Below, piece by piece: positions 52,446 to 60,245 of a DNA stretch of 64,000 nucleotides; the stretch's first letter is position 1, and each line of letters opens with the position of its first letter. The stretch spans positions 124,001 to 188,000 of the forward strand of contig JADBXR010000017.1 of NCBI GenBank assembly GCA_020403425.1, read 5' to 3'. Under the pieces are notes generated by a model. The model was not told where the DNA came from. It did no database searches and was given only the letters and a program-made list of their open reading frames with translations. This stretch comes from Chitinophagaceae bacterium. Its GTDB lineage: Bacteria > Bacteroidota > Bacteroidia > Chitinophagales > Chitinophagaceae. Made by a program: the position numbers and the translations under genes.

Positions 52446-53105
52446 ATGAATAAGAAGCTCCTGGGTTATCTCCTGTTTTTTGTGGTATTGGTACTGGGTT
52501 TTTATTATTTCCTGTTCAGGGATACCGACAAATGGAAAACCAAACTGGCTGTGATCAGTTATGTAAAACCCTTTCATTTTACCAACCAGGACGGTTTGCC
52601 GTTCACCGACAAGGATATGCTGGGTAAAGTAAGCGTGGTAGAATACTTTTTTACCAACTGCAAAGGCATCTGCCCCAAGATGAACCATAACATGAAAAAG
52701 GTATTTGAACAGTTCAAAAATGAACCGGATTTCATGATCGTTGCGCATACCTGCGATCCGGAACGTGATTCTGCGCAGCGTTTGAAAGTATATGCCGACT
52801 CGATGAAGATCGATAACCGCAAATGGGTGATGCTTACCGGCCGTAAGGACAGCCTGTACCAGCAGGCCCGCAGTTCTTACCTGCTGGATGATCCGAAGAA
52901 CAATGTAGAGAAGATAGAGGACCAGTTCATCCACACCCAGTTCTTTGCACTGGTTGACAGGGATGGGAAAGTTCGCGGGCAGGTTTATGATGGCCTGAAG
53001 CAGCCCGAACTGGACCGGCTTGCCAAAGACATACGATCATTGCTGGAGGAAAAATCGGGTACTGCCAATTTCGTGAATGGGTTGTTCAATACCAACCCCA
53101 AATAA
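52446..53105 (+). CDS. SCO1/SenC-family copper-binding thioredoxin-fold protein
   Basis: 219 aa. An N-terminal membrane anchor (LLGYLLFFVVLVLGFYYFLF) leads to a thioredoxin fold facing the periplasm: copper motif FFTNCKGICPKMNHNM (CxxxC), TCDPERDSAQRLK, and the distal His in DQFIHTQFFALVDRDG. SCO proteins deliver copper to cytochrome oxidase CuA or act as thiol reductants. The Fur-family gene follows after 6 bp, making an operon; the merC gene is divergent. This places a copper protein and a metal regulator together. Confidence 0.92.
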   Translation: MNKKLLGYLLFFVVLVLGFYYFLFRDTDKWKTKLAVISYVKPFHFTNQDGLPFTDKDMLGKVSVVEYFFTNCKGICPKMNHNMKKVFEQFKNEPDFMIVAHTCDPERDSAQRLKVYADSMKIDNRKWVMLTGRKDSLYQQARSSYLLDDPKNNVEKIEDQFIHTQFFALVDRDGKVRGQVYDGLKQPELDRLAKDIRSLLEEKSGTANFVNGLFNTNPK

Positions 53106-53111
53106 TCTTGT

Positions 53112-53528
53112 ATGATGTACAGTATTGTTGAGACCCTGAAAAAAAACCAGTTGAGCATTACCGACAGCCGGAAAAAGATACTGGAACTTTTTGTGCGATC
53201 AAAAGGCGCATTGGCGCATGCTGATATTGAACACGAGAGCGGCGCCGAATTTGACCGCGTTACCATTTACAGGACCCTGCAGACCTTTGTAGAAAAAGGG
53301 ATCATTCATACCATTCCCACGGCAGACAACTCGGTGCGTTATGCTTTGTGCAAAGATGCCTGCGCAGGCGGCCATCACCACGATGACCATGTTCACTTCA
53401 TGTGTGATGATTGCGGTACTACGTACTGCCTGGATAATATCAGTGTACCCAAACTCAGCCTGCCCGATGGTTTCACCATTTCCCAAACCGATGTGGTGGT
53501 CAGCGGCAAATGCAGGAAATGCCATTAG
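53112..53528 (+). CDS. Fur-family metal-responsive repressor (Zur/PerR-like)
   Basis: 138 aa. Winged helix with LSITDSRKKILELFVRSKGALAHADIE and DRVTIYRTLQTFVEKGIIH, then a His-rich sensor loop (GGHHHDDHVHFMCDDC) and structural zinc pairs CDDC and CRKC at the C-terminus. The VTIYRTL recognition helix is typical of the Fur superfamily. The spread of His/Cys fits zinc sensing better than iron, but the metal is not decided. Second gene of the SCO operon. A likely target is the palindrome in the merC promoter. Confidence 0.9.
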   Translation: MMYSIVETLKKNQLSITDSRKKILELFVRSKGALAHADIEHESGAEFDRVTIYRTLQTFVEKGIIHTIPTADNSVRYALCKDACAGGHHHDDHVHFMCDDCGTTYCLDNISVPKLSLPDGFTISQTDVVVSGKCRKCH

Positions 53529-53600
53529 GGTGAATGGTGAATTGGCAATATTAAAGAAGTACTTCAGCCAAATGCCAATGATAATTGCCCATTGCCCATT
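53529..53600. repeat. Dispersed hairpin repeat
   Basis: GTGAATGGTGAATTGGCAAT on the left is answered by ATAATTGCCCATTGCCCATT and CAC on the right (near 53581-53603). It directly follows the Fur-family stop codon. Same word family as at 8.6, 31.7, 60.1 and 63.2 kb. Confidence 0.75.
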
Positions 53601-53651
53601 CACTGCCACATTTCACGATTCCACATCTTATCTTCGCATAAACACCCTTCT

Positions 53652-54626
53652 ATGATTTTTATCACCGGCGCCAGTGGTTTGGTAGGTTCTCACCTGGTAA
53701 AACAGTTAGTGAACGAGGGTAAGAAAGTGAGGGCGTTGTACCGCTCTTCCATACCCCTTATGGAAGGGGTGCAGGGGGTTGATTGGGTGCAGGGTGATAT
53801 CCTGGATGTGGTTTCCCTGGAAGAAGCCATGAAAGGGGTGGAGGAAGTGTACCACTGTGCCGCGGTGGTCTCTTTCAATCCCGGCAAAAAACACCTGTTA
53901 CACAAAAACAATGTAGATGGCACCACTAATGTGGTGAATGCCTGCCTGGATGCCGGCATACGCAAACTGGTATTCGTCAGCTCAGTGGCGGCGCTGGGCA
54001 GGATACGGCAGGATAAACCCATTGATGAGACCATGAACTGGTCTGAAGAAACCAGCAACAGCGAATACGGCAAGACCAAATACCTGGCCGAAATGGAAGT
54101 GTGGCGGGGTATTGGCGAAGGGTTGAATGCCGTGATCGTGAACCCGGTCATCATCCTGGGTGCGGGCGACTGGGAAAAGGGTTCGTCCGAGATTTTCAAA
54201 TCAGCCTATGACGAGTTTCCCTGGTATACAGAGGGAACCGGTGGTTTTGTGGATGTGGCCGATGTGGTGAAAGCCATGATCCTGCTGATGCAGAGCGATG
54301 TGCAGGCGGAGCGTTTTATCCTTTGCGCCGATAACCTGCCTTACCGGGAAGTGTTTGCACTGATCGCCCAGAATTTTGGAAAACGTCTGCCGTACCGGAA
54401 AGTAACGCCCCTGCTGGCAGCGATCGTATGGCGGCTGGAAGCCATCAAGGCAAAGTTTACCGGGAAAGACCCGCTGCTTACCAAAGAAACAGCGCATACG
54501 GCTGCGGCCAAAGTGCAGTTCAATAACAGCAAGCTGATACAGCGTTTCCCTGAATTTGCCTATATGCCCGTTGCGGATTCTATCAAACGCATCTGCCAGG
54601 AGTTGAAGCAGGTGCATGGTTTATAA
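53652..54626 (+). CDS. NAD-dependent epimerase/dehydratase family protein
   Basis: 324 aa extended SDR. The nucleotide site is ITGASGLVGSHLVKQL, the acidic ribose binder WVQGDILDV, VYHCAAVV, the catalytic Tyr-Lys in SEYGKTKYLAEME with VFVSSVAALG, and VIVNPVIILGAGDW. It resembles dihydroflavonol-4-reductase-like and 3-beta-hydroxysteroid-dehydrogenase-like enzymes that reduce or epimerise ketones; the substrate is unknown. The start at 53652 follows a near-consensus -7 box TATCTTCG. Convergent with lpxD. Confidence 0.9.
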   Translation: MIFITGASGLVGSHLVKQLVNEGKKVRALYRSSIPLMEGVQGVDWVQGDILDVVSLEEAMKGVEEVYHCAAVVSFNPGKKHLLHKNNVDGTTNVVNACLDAGIRKLVFVSSVAALGRIRQDKPIDETMNWSEETSNSEYGKTKYLAEMEVWRGIGEGLNAVIVNPVIILGAGDWEKGSSEIFKSAYDEFPWYTEGTGGFVDVADVVKAMILLMQSDVQAERFILCADNLPYREVFALIAQNFGKRLPYRKVTPLLAAIVWRLEAIKAKFTGKDPLLTKETAHTAAAKVQFNNSKLIQRFPEFAYMPVADSIKRICQELKQVHGL

Positions 54627-54653
54627 TGCACCCGGGCGCTGATATCGTGCCCT

Positions 54654-55601
54654 TTATTTTTCCATCACTTTCTTCCATAATTCCGGGATCCGTTTGATCC
54701 ATACCAGTTCCCTTCTTTTAAGGGAAGCGTCTTCTGCCGGATAACCGAAATAGGTCTTACCTCCTTCCAGCGAAGAAGGAACACCACTTTGGGCCAATAC
54801 TACGGCATTGGCGCCGATGGTGAGGGTCTTACTTACGCCGACCTGTCCCCAGAGGGTTACCCCATCCTCAATAATGGTTCCCCCGGCAATGCCTACCTGT
54901 GCGGCGAACAGGCAGTTCTTGCCAACAGTAGTGTCGTGTCCGATATGGACCATGTTGTCCATTTTGGTTCCGGCACCGATACGGGTTTCAGCGGTCACGC
55001 CCCGGTCAATGGTGCAGCCGGCACCGATCTCTACCTGGTCTTCGATCACTACGTTACCGCAGCTCTGCATCCGTTTGTACCATACGGCCCGATCTTTTTT
55101 GGTGTTGTAGTAAAAGGCGTCACTTCCGATAACGCTGCCTGCCTGTATCACCACATTGTTCCCGATAACGGTATGGTCAAGCAAAGAAACATTGGGATGT
55201 ATCACGCAGTTCTCACCTATGACCACCTGGCGGCCGATGAAAACATTGGGCATGATCACCGTGCCTTTACCGATGACCACATCATCGCTGATGGATTGTT
55301 GCGCCGGGGTGAAGGGACGGAAATGATCAACAATTTTGAGATAGGCTTCAAAAGGGTCCTTTACCACGAAAATGGTTTTACCATCCGGTATCTGTACGTC
55401 TTTGGTGTTGATGATGATGCAGCTTGCCGCACTTTGTAAACAGGTATCATAATATTTTGGATGGTCAACAAATACCAGGTCGCCCGTTTCTACTTTGTGA
55501 ATTTCATTGATGCCGAATGCCTGCGCTGCAAGATTACCTGCTGCTTCTGCGCCGATGAGATCGGCGAGCCATGCTACGGAAACGGGTGCGGGAAACTTCA
55601 T
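54654..55601 (-). CDS. lpxD: UDP-3-O-acylglucosamine N-acyltransferase
   Basis: 315 aa. LpxD adds the second acyl chain to UDP-3-O-acyl-glucosamine in lipid A synthesis. An N-terminal uridine-binding domain (about 1-100) is followed by about 10 left-handed beta-helix hexapeptide turns (VIGKGTVIMPNVFIGRQVVI, HTVIGNNVVIQAGSVIGSD), the catalytic His in MDNMVHIGHDTTVG, and a C-terminal helix (KRIPELWKKVMEK). It is a little shorter than the 341-aa E. coli enzyme. A good -7 box (TACCTTTG) is 23 nt upstream. Confidence 0.93.
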   Translation of the reverse strand: MKFPAPVSVAWLADLIGAEAAGNLAAQAFGINEIHKVETGDLVFVDHPKYYDTCLQSAASCIIINTKDVQIPDGKTIFVVKDPFEAYLKIVDHFRPFTPAQQSISDDVVIGKGTVIMPNVFIGRQVVIGENCVIHPNVSLLDHTVIGNNVVIQAGSVIGSDAFYYNTKKDRAVWYKRMQSCGNVVIEDQVEIGAGCTIDRGVTAETRIGAGTKMDNMVHIGHDTTVGKNCLFAAQVGIAGGTIIEDGVTLWGQVGVSKTLTIGANAVVLAQSGVPSSLEGGKTYFGYPAEDASLKRRELVWIKRIPELWKKVMEK

Positions 55602-55623
55602 AATGCTATTTTTTGATAGGTAT

Positions 55624-55631
55624 CAAAGGTA
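55624..55631 (-). promoter_or_regulatory. -7 box of lpxD
   Basis: TACCTTTG on the minus strand, exact consensus, 23 nt before the ATG, giving a leader near 18 nt. Confidence 0.6.
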
Positions 55632-55912
55632 ATATTCCTGATTCAGCAGAAATTTTTTTTCGTGGTAAAACCCTGTTCCGGGGTGTATTTCCGGCAATGT
55701 TTTTTTTTGAGAAAATCACCAGCCTGTTCTTAAGAATGTTTTTTGTTGTCCTCTGAAACGCTTTGTTCATCAATGTTTCAGGCGATCCTGTTTTTTGAAA
55801 GATGTTGTGTCTGTGTAATAACACCGTTCACCGCGTAGTTCGTTACATACATCAATCACTGATGCAATCCACATTTCCCGCCAAAATGTTAATAAAATTG
55901 TTTAAAAATTTT

Positions 55913-55943
55913 TTTGCTTTCGTTAAAAGTCTTTTTAATATTG
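55913..55943 (+). promoter_or_regulatory. Promoter of a candidate small RNA (TTTG-N19-TAATATTG)
   Basis: TTTG (55913-55916) and TAATATTG (55936-55943; 7 of 8 consensus bases) spaced by 19 bp. It predicts a start at about 55948 on a GGG. This is the only clear signal in the 420-bp gap 55602-56021 besides the lpxD promoter; the rest (55640-55910) is A/T rich with no convincing gene. Confidence 0.55.
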
Positions 55944-55947
55944 TGTA

Positions 55948-56019
55948 GGGAAATTTATTTCCCGGTACTTACTAACCCATCCATATACAAAGTCTCGCTT
56001 CTGCGGGACTTTTGTTTTT
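55948..56019 (+). ncRNA. Candidate small RNA or attenuator leader, about 72 nt
   Basis: Starts at the predicted +1 with a hairpin GGGAAAT-TT-ATTTCCC (55948-55963), a single-stranded stretch with CTTACTAACCCATCCATATA, then an intrinsic terminator: stem AAGTCTCGC / GCGGGACTT (one G-U), loop TTCT, and a T-rich tail to 56019. No ORF fits inside. The next gene starts 3 nt later, so this is either a free-standing small RNA or a terminator-type leader controlling the pseudouridine synthase. Confidence 0.5.
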
Positions 56020-56021
56020 GT

Positions 56022-56615
56022 ATGAACCGCTACTGCATCATCTACAAACCTTACCTCGTACTGTCACAATTTTCTGCGGTGGATGGAAAGAAAACACTCG
56101 CTGATTTTTTTGACGTACCCAAAGATGTATATCCTGTCGGGAGACTGGATCATGACAGTGAAGGTCTGTTGCTGTTGACCAATGACAGATCTCTTAACCA
56201 TCGGTTGCTTGATCCCGCGTTCGCTCATGAAAGAGAGTATTGGGTACAGGTGGATGGCGCCATCACCGAAGCGGCCATCAGGGAAATGGAGAAGGGGGTT
56301 ACGATCAATGTCGATGGTAAATTGTATCGCACGGGTCCCTGCAAAGCAAGCTTGTTTCCCGTGGAGCCTAAAGTGCCCGACCGTCATCCGCCCATCCGCT
56401 TTCGTAAAGAGATCCCGGCACCCTGGATCCGGATGATTTTGACAGAAGGTAAAAACAGACAGGTGAGAAAGATGACGGCAAAAGCAGGATTCCCTACTTT
56501 GCGCCTGATCCGTTACCGCATAGAGGGCCTTTCACTAGGTATCCTGCAGCCGGGTGACATGCTAGAACTTAAGCGGGAAGAAGTGTACCAACAACTGTTC
56601 CATGACAGAAAATAA
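56022..56615 (+). CDS. RsuA/RluE-family rRNA pseudouridine synthase
   Basis: 197 aa, no S4 domain, as in RluE-type enzymes. Catalytic Asp in VGRLDHDSEGLLLLTND; further YWVQVDGAITEAAI, MILTEGKNRQVRKMTAKAGFPTL and LIRYRIEGLSLG. It isomerises a uridine of rRNA (23S U2457 if RluE); the target is not certain. The ATG at 56022 follows an intrinsic terminator by about 3 nt, which suggests attenuation or a separate promoter overlapping it. The 3' end overlaps the next gene by 14 nt. Confidence 0.92.
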   Translation: MNRYCIIYKPYLVLSQFSAVDGKKTLADFFDVPKDVYPVGRLDHDSEGLLLLTNDRSLNHRLLDPAFAHEREYWVQVDGAITEAAIREMEKGVTINVDGKLYRTGPCKASLFPVEPKVPDRHPPIRFRKEIPAPWIRMILTEGKNRQVRKMTAKAGFPTLRLIRYRIEGLSLGILQPGDMLELKREEVYQQLFHDRK

Positions 56616-57060
56616 CAACCAAAGTGCTGCTTACGAGATCAGTACCGATCACAACAGGTTGGAGGTCGGTCTGATTCACCAATATCTTTCACAGGATTCC
56701 TATTGGGCCCAGAATATCTCCCTGGAGGTTGTACAGCGTTCGTTGCAACATTCACTATGTTTCGGCGTCTATGGTCTGGACGGACAGGTGGGTTTTGCCC
56801 GTGTCATCACCGACAGGGCCACATTCGCCTACCTTGCTGATGTCTTTATTCTGCCCGGCCACAGGGGCAAAGGCTTGTCCAAACAACTCATGCAAGCCAT
56901 TCACGAGCATCCCGATCTCCAACAACTTCGTCGCTGGGTGCTCTTTACGCGCGATGCGCATGGCTTGTATGCACAGTTTGGCTGGACACCCATACCCGAA
57001 GAAATGACACCGAAAATGATGCAGTTGCATACCCCGGATATCTATGAAAAGAACAGATGA
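56602..57060 (+). CDS. GNAT-family N-acetyltransferase
   Basis: 152 aa. Acetyl-CoA site ADVFILPGHRGKGLSKQLMQA with RGKG; substrate strand AYLADVFIL; C-terminal HGLYAQFGWTPI. The substrate is unknown. It overlaps the pseudouridine synthase end by 14 nt in a different frame, so the two are coupled. Its last codons (AAC AGA TGA) fall within the hairpin repeat that follows. Confidence 0.88.
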   Translation: MTENNNQSAAYEISTDHNRLEVGLIHQYLSQDSYWAQNISLEVVQRSLQHSLCFGVYGLDGQVGFARVITDRATFAYLADVFILPGHRGKGLSKQLMQAIHEHPDLQQLRRWVLFTRDAHGLYAQFGWTPIPEEMTPKMMQLHTPDIYEKNR

Positions 57061-57063
57061 ATG

Positions 57064-57160
57064 TTGAACAGATGAACAAGGAACAGATGAACGGAAACCC
57101 GAGAATCCTGCCAGTTACCAAACACTTCAACATTCATCCGTTCCTTGTTCATCTGTTCAA
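57064..57160. repeat. Long hairpin with a perfect 21-bp stem
   Basis: Left arm TTGAACAGATGAACAAGGAAC (57064-57084) and its exact reverse complement (57140-57160), with about 9 further partly matching bases inside and a loop near 36 nt. The left arm repeats the word GAACAGATGAA, which begins inside the GNAT stop codon. It lies just before the lysS promoter. Confidence 0.85.
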
Positions 57161-57177
57161 TATTCCCCTCCTGCCCG

Positions 57178-57185
57178 TATCTTTG
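57178..57185 (+). promoter_or_regulatory. -7 box of lysS
   Basis: TATCTTTG, exact consensus, 20 nt before the lysS ATG, giving a leader near 15 nt. The long hairpin ends 17 bp upstream of it. Confidence 0.6.
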
Positions 57186-57204
57186 CTGCTTTCAAAAAGC
57201 AAGT

Positions 57205-58728
57205 ATGAGTCAAACACATTTGTCTGAACAGGAGTTGATCCGCCGTGAGAAACTGGCTAAGCTGCAGGAAGCGGGTATCGATCCATTTCCGGCCCCTTTG
57301 TATCCTGTAAGTCATTTTTCAACCGACATCAAGGATCAGTATTCCGAGGAAACCAAGGAACAGTTCGCTGCTGTTTGTGTTGCGGGCCGTATCATGAGCA
57401 TCAATGATAAGGGTAAAGTGTTCTTTATCAAGATACAGGATAGTAAGGGCATCATTCAGCTATATGTGAAACGGGACGATCTTTGCCCCGGAGAAGATAA
57501 ATCCTTTTGGGATACCGTGGTAAAACACGGACTTGACCTCGGAGATATCATCGGGGTCACCGGTTTTGCTTTCATTACCAAAACGGGTGAGACCTCTATT
57601 CATGCACAAACCCTGACCCTTCTTACCAAATCACTGAAGCCATTGCCGGTTACCAAGAGAGATGAGGAGGGTAATGTTTTTGATGCGGTGACGGATCCGG
57701 AGTTCCGCTACCGTCAGCGGTATGCCGACCTGATCATCAACCCGGATGTAAAAGATACTTTTGTAAAGCGTACCAAACTCATCAATACCATCCGCGAATT
57801 TTTGAACGGTCAGGGTGCACTGGAAGTGGATACACCTGTATTACAGGCCATCCCTGGTGGTGCTGCTGCCCGTCCGTTCATTACGCACCACAATGCATTG
57901 GATGTTCCTTTTTACCTGCGTATTGCCAATGAACTGTACCTGAAACGCCTGATCGTGGGTGGGTTCGACTGGGTATATGAGTTCAGCCGCAATTTCCGCA
58001 ATGAGGGTATGGACAGGACCCATAACCCCGAATTCACTGTGCTGGAATGGTATACGGCGTACAAGGATTATTTCTGGATGATGGAGACCACCGAACAGTT
58101 GTTCGAGAAGATTGCCATTGCCCTGCATGGGACCACCGATGTACCACTGGGGGATAAGGTCATCAACTTTAAAGCGCCGTTCAAACGGATCAGTATTCAT
58201 GACGCCATTAAGGAGAATACAGGTATCGATGTCAGCGGGATGGACGAAGCTGGTCTGCGTGAGGTTTGTAAGCAACTAAAAATAGATGTGCCCGGTAATA
58301 TCGGCAAGGGCAAACTGATCGATGAGATCTTTGGTGCAACCAGTGAACATACCTATGTACAGCCCACTTTCATCATCGACTATCCTGTTGAGATGAGTCC
58401 ACTCACCAAAAAACACCGCAGTAAACCCGGACTGGTTGAGCGTTTTGAACTGATGGTGAACGGAAAAGAGATCGCCAATGCCTATACGGAGCTGAACGAT
58501 CCGATAGATCAGCGGGAACGTTTTGAAGAACAGGCCAGGCTGATGGAAAGAGGCGATGATGAAGCCATGTTCATCGACCATGATTTTCTGCGTGCACTGG
58601 AATATGGTATGCCGCCAACTTCCGGTATCGGTATCGGTATCGACAGGCTGTGTATGATGATGACCAACCAGGTATCCATCCAGGATGTACTGCTCTTCCC
58701 GCAGATGCGCCCGGAGAAACTGGATTAA
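57205..58728 (+). CDS. lysS: Lysine--tRNA ligase (class II)
   Basis: 507 aa. OB-fold anticodon-binding domain (about 60-170: VCVAGRIMSINDKGKVFFIKIQD), then the class II core: motif 1 near DTPVLQAIPGGAAARPF, motif 2 EFSRNFRNEGMDRTHNPEFT, motif 3 SGIGIGIDRLCMMM. The start at 57205 (MSQTHLSEQE) follows an exact -7 box. A strong terminator follows. Confidence 0.97.
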   Translation: MSQTHLSEQELIRREKLAKLQEAGIDPFPAPLYPVSHFSTDIKDQYSEETKEQFAAVCVAGRIMSINDKGKVFFIKIQDSKGIIQLYVKRDDLCPGEDKSFWDTVVKHGLDLGDIIGVTGFAFITKTGETSIHAQTLTLLTKSLKPLPVTKRDEEGNVFDAVTDPEFRYRQRYADLIINPDVKDTFVKRTKLINTIREFLNGQGALEVDTPVLQAIPGGAAARPFITHHNALDVPFYLRIANELYLKRLIVGGFDWVYEFSRNFRNEGMDRTHNPEFTVLEWYTAYKDYFWMMETTEQLFEKIAIALHGTTDVPLGDKVINFKAPFKRISIHDAIKENTGIDVSGMDEAGLREVCKQLKIDVPGNIGKGKLIDEIFGATSEHTYVQPTFIIDYPVEMSPLTKKHRSKPGLVERFELMVNGKEIANAYTELNDPIDQRERFEEQARLMERGDDEAMFIDHDFLRALEYGMPPTSGIGIGIDRLCMMMTNQVSIQDVLLFPQMRPEKLD

Positions 58729-58746
58729 GAATACCACACTTACCAG

Positions 58747-58799
58747 AAGTCCATAGAAGCCCCCTTGATGTAAGGGCCAGCCTCTATGGACTTTTTTTG
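58747..58799 (+). terminator. Intrinsic terminator of lysS
   Basis: Outer 10-bp stem AAGTCCATAG / CTATGGACTT with an inner GCCCCCTT / AAGGGC stem and a run of seven T. Confidence 0.9.
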
Positions 58800-58830
58800 T
58801 AGATTGCCCTACCAAAACTCCCCGTTGCCG

Positions 58831-60087
58831 ATGAAATATCTAAAGGTCCTCTATGTACAGGTTATCATTGGAATTGTGTTGGGGGTACTTACCGGGTGGC
58901 TTTTTCCTGCATTCGCGCCTACCGCAAAACTGATCAGCGAGTCGTTCATCAATATGATCAAGATGGTGATCACCCCGGTGATCTTCCTGACCATCGTACT
59001 CGGTATTGCCGGAGCCGGTAACCTAAAAAAAGTGGGCAGGGTAGGGGGTAAGGGACTGATCTATTTTGAAGTGGTCACCACTTTCGCCCTGATCATCGGA
59101 CTGGTGGTTGCCAATATGTTGAAACCGGGGGTGGGTATTGCCACCAACCATCTTCCCAAAGAGAACCTCGACAAGTATACTTCTGCTGCCAAGGAGATGA
59201 ACTGGGGTGAGTTCTTTTCGCATATCATTCCCACCAATATCGTAGACTCTTTTGCCAAGGGAGATCTGCTGCAGGTATTGTTCTTCGGCGTATTGTTCAG
59301 TGTGGCCATCACCAAAATGGGAAGCGGTGGTGCCAAACTGATCTCTGTGTTCGAGAACCTGAACAAGGCTTTTTTCAATGTGATCCACATCGTGATGAAA
59401 TTCAGTCCGATCGGCGCTTTTGGCGGAATGGCCTATACCATTGGTAAATTCGGTTTCGGCAGCCTGCTATTATTGGGTAACCTGCTGCTGGCTTATTATA
59501 TAACATCACTATTGTTCATTTTTGTGGTGCTGAACCTGATCGGCCGTTATTACGGATTCAATGTGTGGAAATTGCTGGTGTACATCAAGGAAGAGCTTCT
59601 GATCGTACTGGGAGCCAGCAGCAGTGAAGCTGTCTTGCCTAATCTGATGGAGAAGCTGGAGGCGGCAGGTTGCGAAAGGTCCGTAGTGGGGCTGATCATT
59701 CCCACTGGCTATAGTTTTAACCTGGATGGGACCACGATCTACCTGAGTATGGCCACCATCTTCCTGGCCCAGGTATTCGATATCAATCTTACCCTGGCAC
59801 AGCAGCTGACCATTATCGGTGTATTACTGGTGACCAGTAAAGGTGCGGCCGGGGTGACCGGCAGCGGATTCATCGTGCTTACATCCACGCTCACGATCTT
59901 GAAAGTGATCCCGTTGGAGGGACTGGCACTGCTGATCGGTGTGGACCGTTTCATGAGTGAAGGAAGGGCCCTGACCAATATGATCGGCAATACCATTGCC
60001 ACGGTGATCATCGCCAAAAGCGAAAAGGCGATCGATATGGGTAGGTATAAACGGGTGGTGGAAGGGAGAGGCGTGAGTGGTGAGTAA
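58831..60087 (+). CDS. Dicarboxylate/amino-acid:cation symporter (DAACS, GltP/DctA family)
   Basis: 418 aa, eight TM helices plus two hairpins. Family motifs: serine-rich HP1 ASSSEAVLPNLMEKLE, SFNLDGTTIYLSMATIFLAQ (TM7; NMDGT-like Na+/substrate site as NLDGT), HP2 SKGAAGVTGSGFIVL, and MSEGRALTNMIGNTIA. It takes up glutamate, aspartate or C4-dicarboxylates with Na+ or H+. The ATG at 58831 fits the first helix. The last codons GGC GTG AGT GGT GAG TAA match the intergenic repeat words, so the tail GVSGE may derive from the repeat. Confidence 0.94.
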   Translation: MKYLKVLYVQVIIGIVLGVLTGWLFPAFAPTAKLISESFINMIKMVITPVIFLTIVLGIAGAGNLKKVGRVGGKGLIYFEVVTTFALIIGLVVANMLKPGVGIATNHLPKENLDKYTSAAKEMNWGEFFSHIIPTNIVDSFAKGDLLQVLFFGVLFSVAITKMGSGGAKLISVFENLNKAFFNVIHIVMKFSPIGAFGGMAYTIGKFGFGSLLLLGNLLLAYYITSLLFIFVVLNLIGRYYGFNVWKLLVYIKEELLIVLGASSSEAVLPNLMEKLEAAGCERSVVGLIIPTGYSFNLDGTTIYLSMATIFLAQVFDINLTLAQQLTIIGVLLVTSKGAAGVTGSGFIVLTSTLTILKVIPLEGLALLIGVDRFMSEGRALTNMIGNTIATVIIAKSEKAIDMGRYKRVVEGRGVSGE

Positions 60088-60240
60088 TTTGGCAATGGTG
60101 AATGGTGAATTGGCAATTGTGAATTGGGGTGTATACGCAGAAAAAAAGGGGGAGCATCTAGCTCCCCTTTTTTTAGTCTATCAATTCTTTCTTAACTCCC
60201 TACTCCCTACTCACCACTCACGATTGCCTATTCACGATCC
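60072..60240. repeat. Dispersed hairpin repeat enclosing a terminator
   Basis: Left words GCGTGAGTGGTGAGTAA, GGCAATGGTGAATGGTGAAT, TTGGCAATTGTGAATTGGGG are mirrored on the right by CTCCCTACTCCCTACTCACC, ACTCACGATTGCC and ATTCACGATCCCCC. The left arm contains the symporter stop codon; the right arm ends 6 bp before the M20 gene stop. Confidence 0.85.
60141..60174. terminator. Bidirectional terminator between convergent genes
   Basis: A-run plus GGGGAGC, loop ATCTA, GCTCCCC plus T-run: strong stem with A/T tracts on both sides, centred within the repeat. Confidence 0.92.
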
Positions 60241-60245
60241 CCCAC

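Noticed and set aside
55606..55824. 72-codon minus-strand frame in the lpxD upstream gap
   Set aside because: Lys/Asn/Arg-rich, no homology recognised, and it covers the lpxD promoter region; better explained as A/T-rich noncoding DNA.
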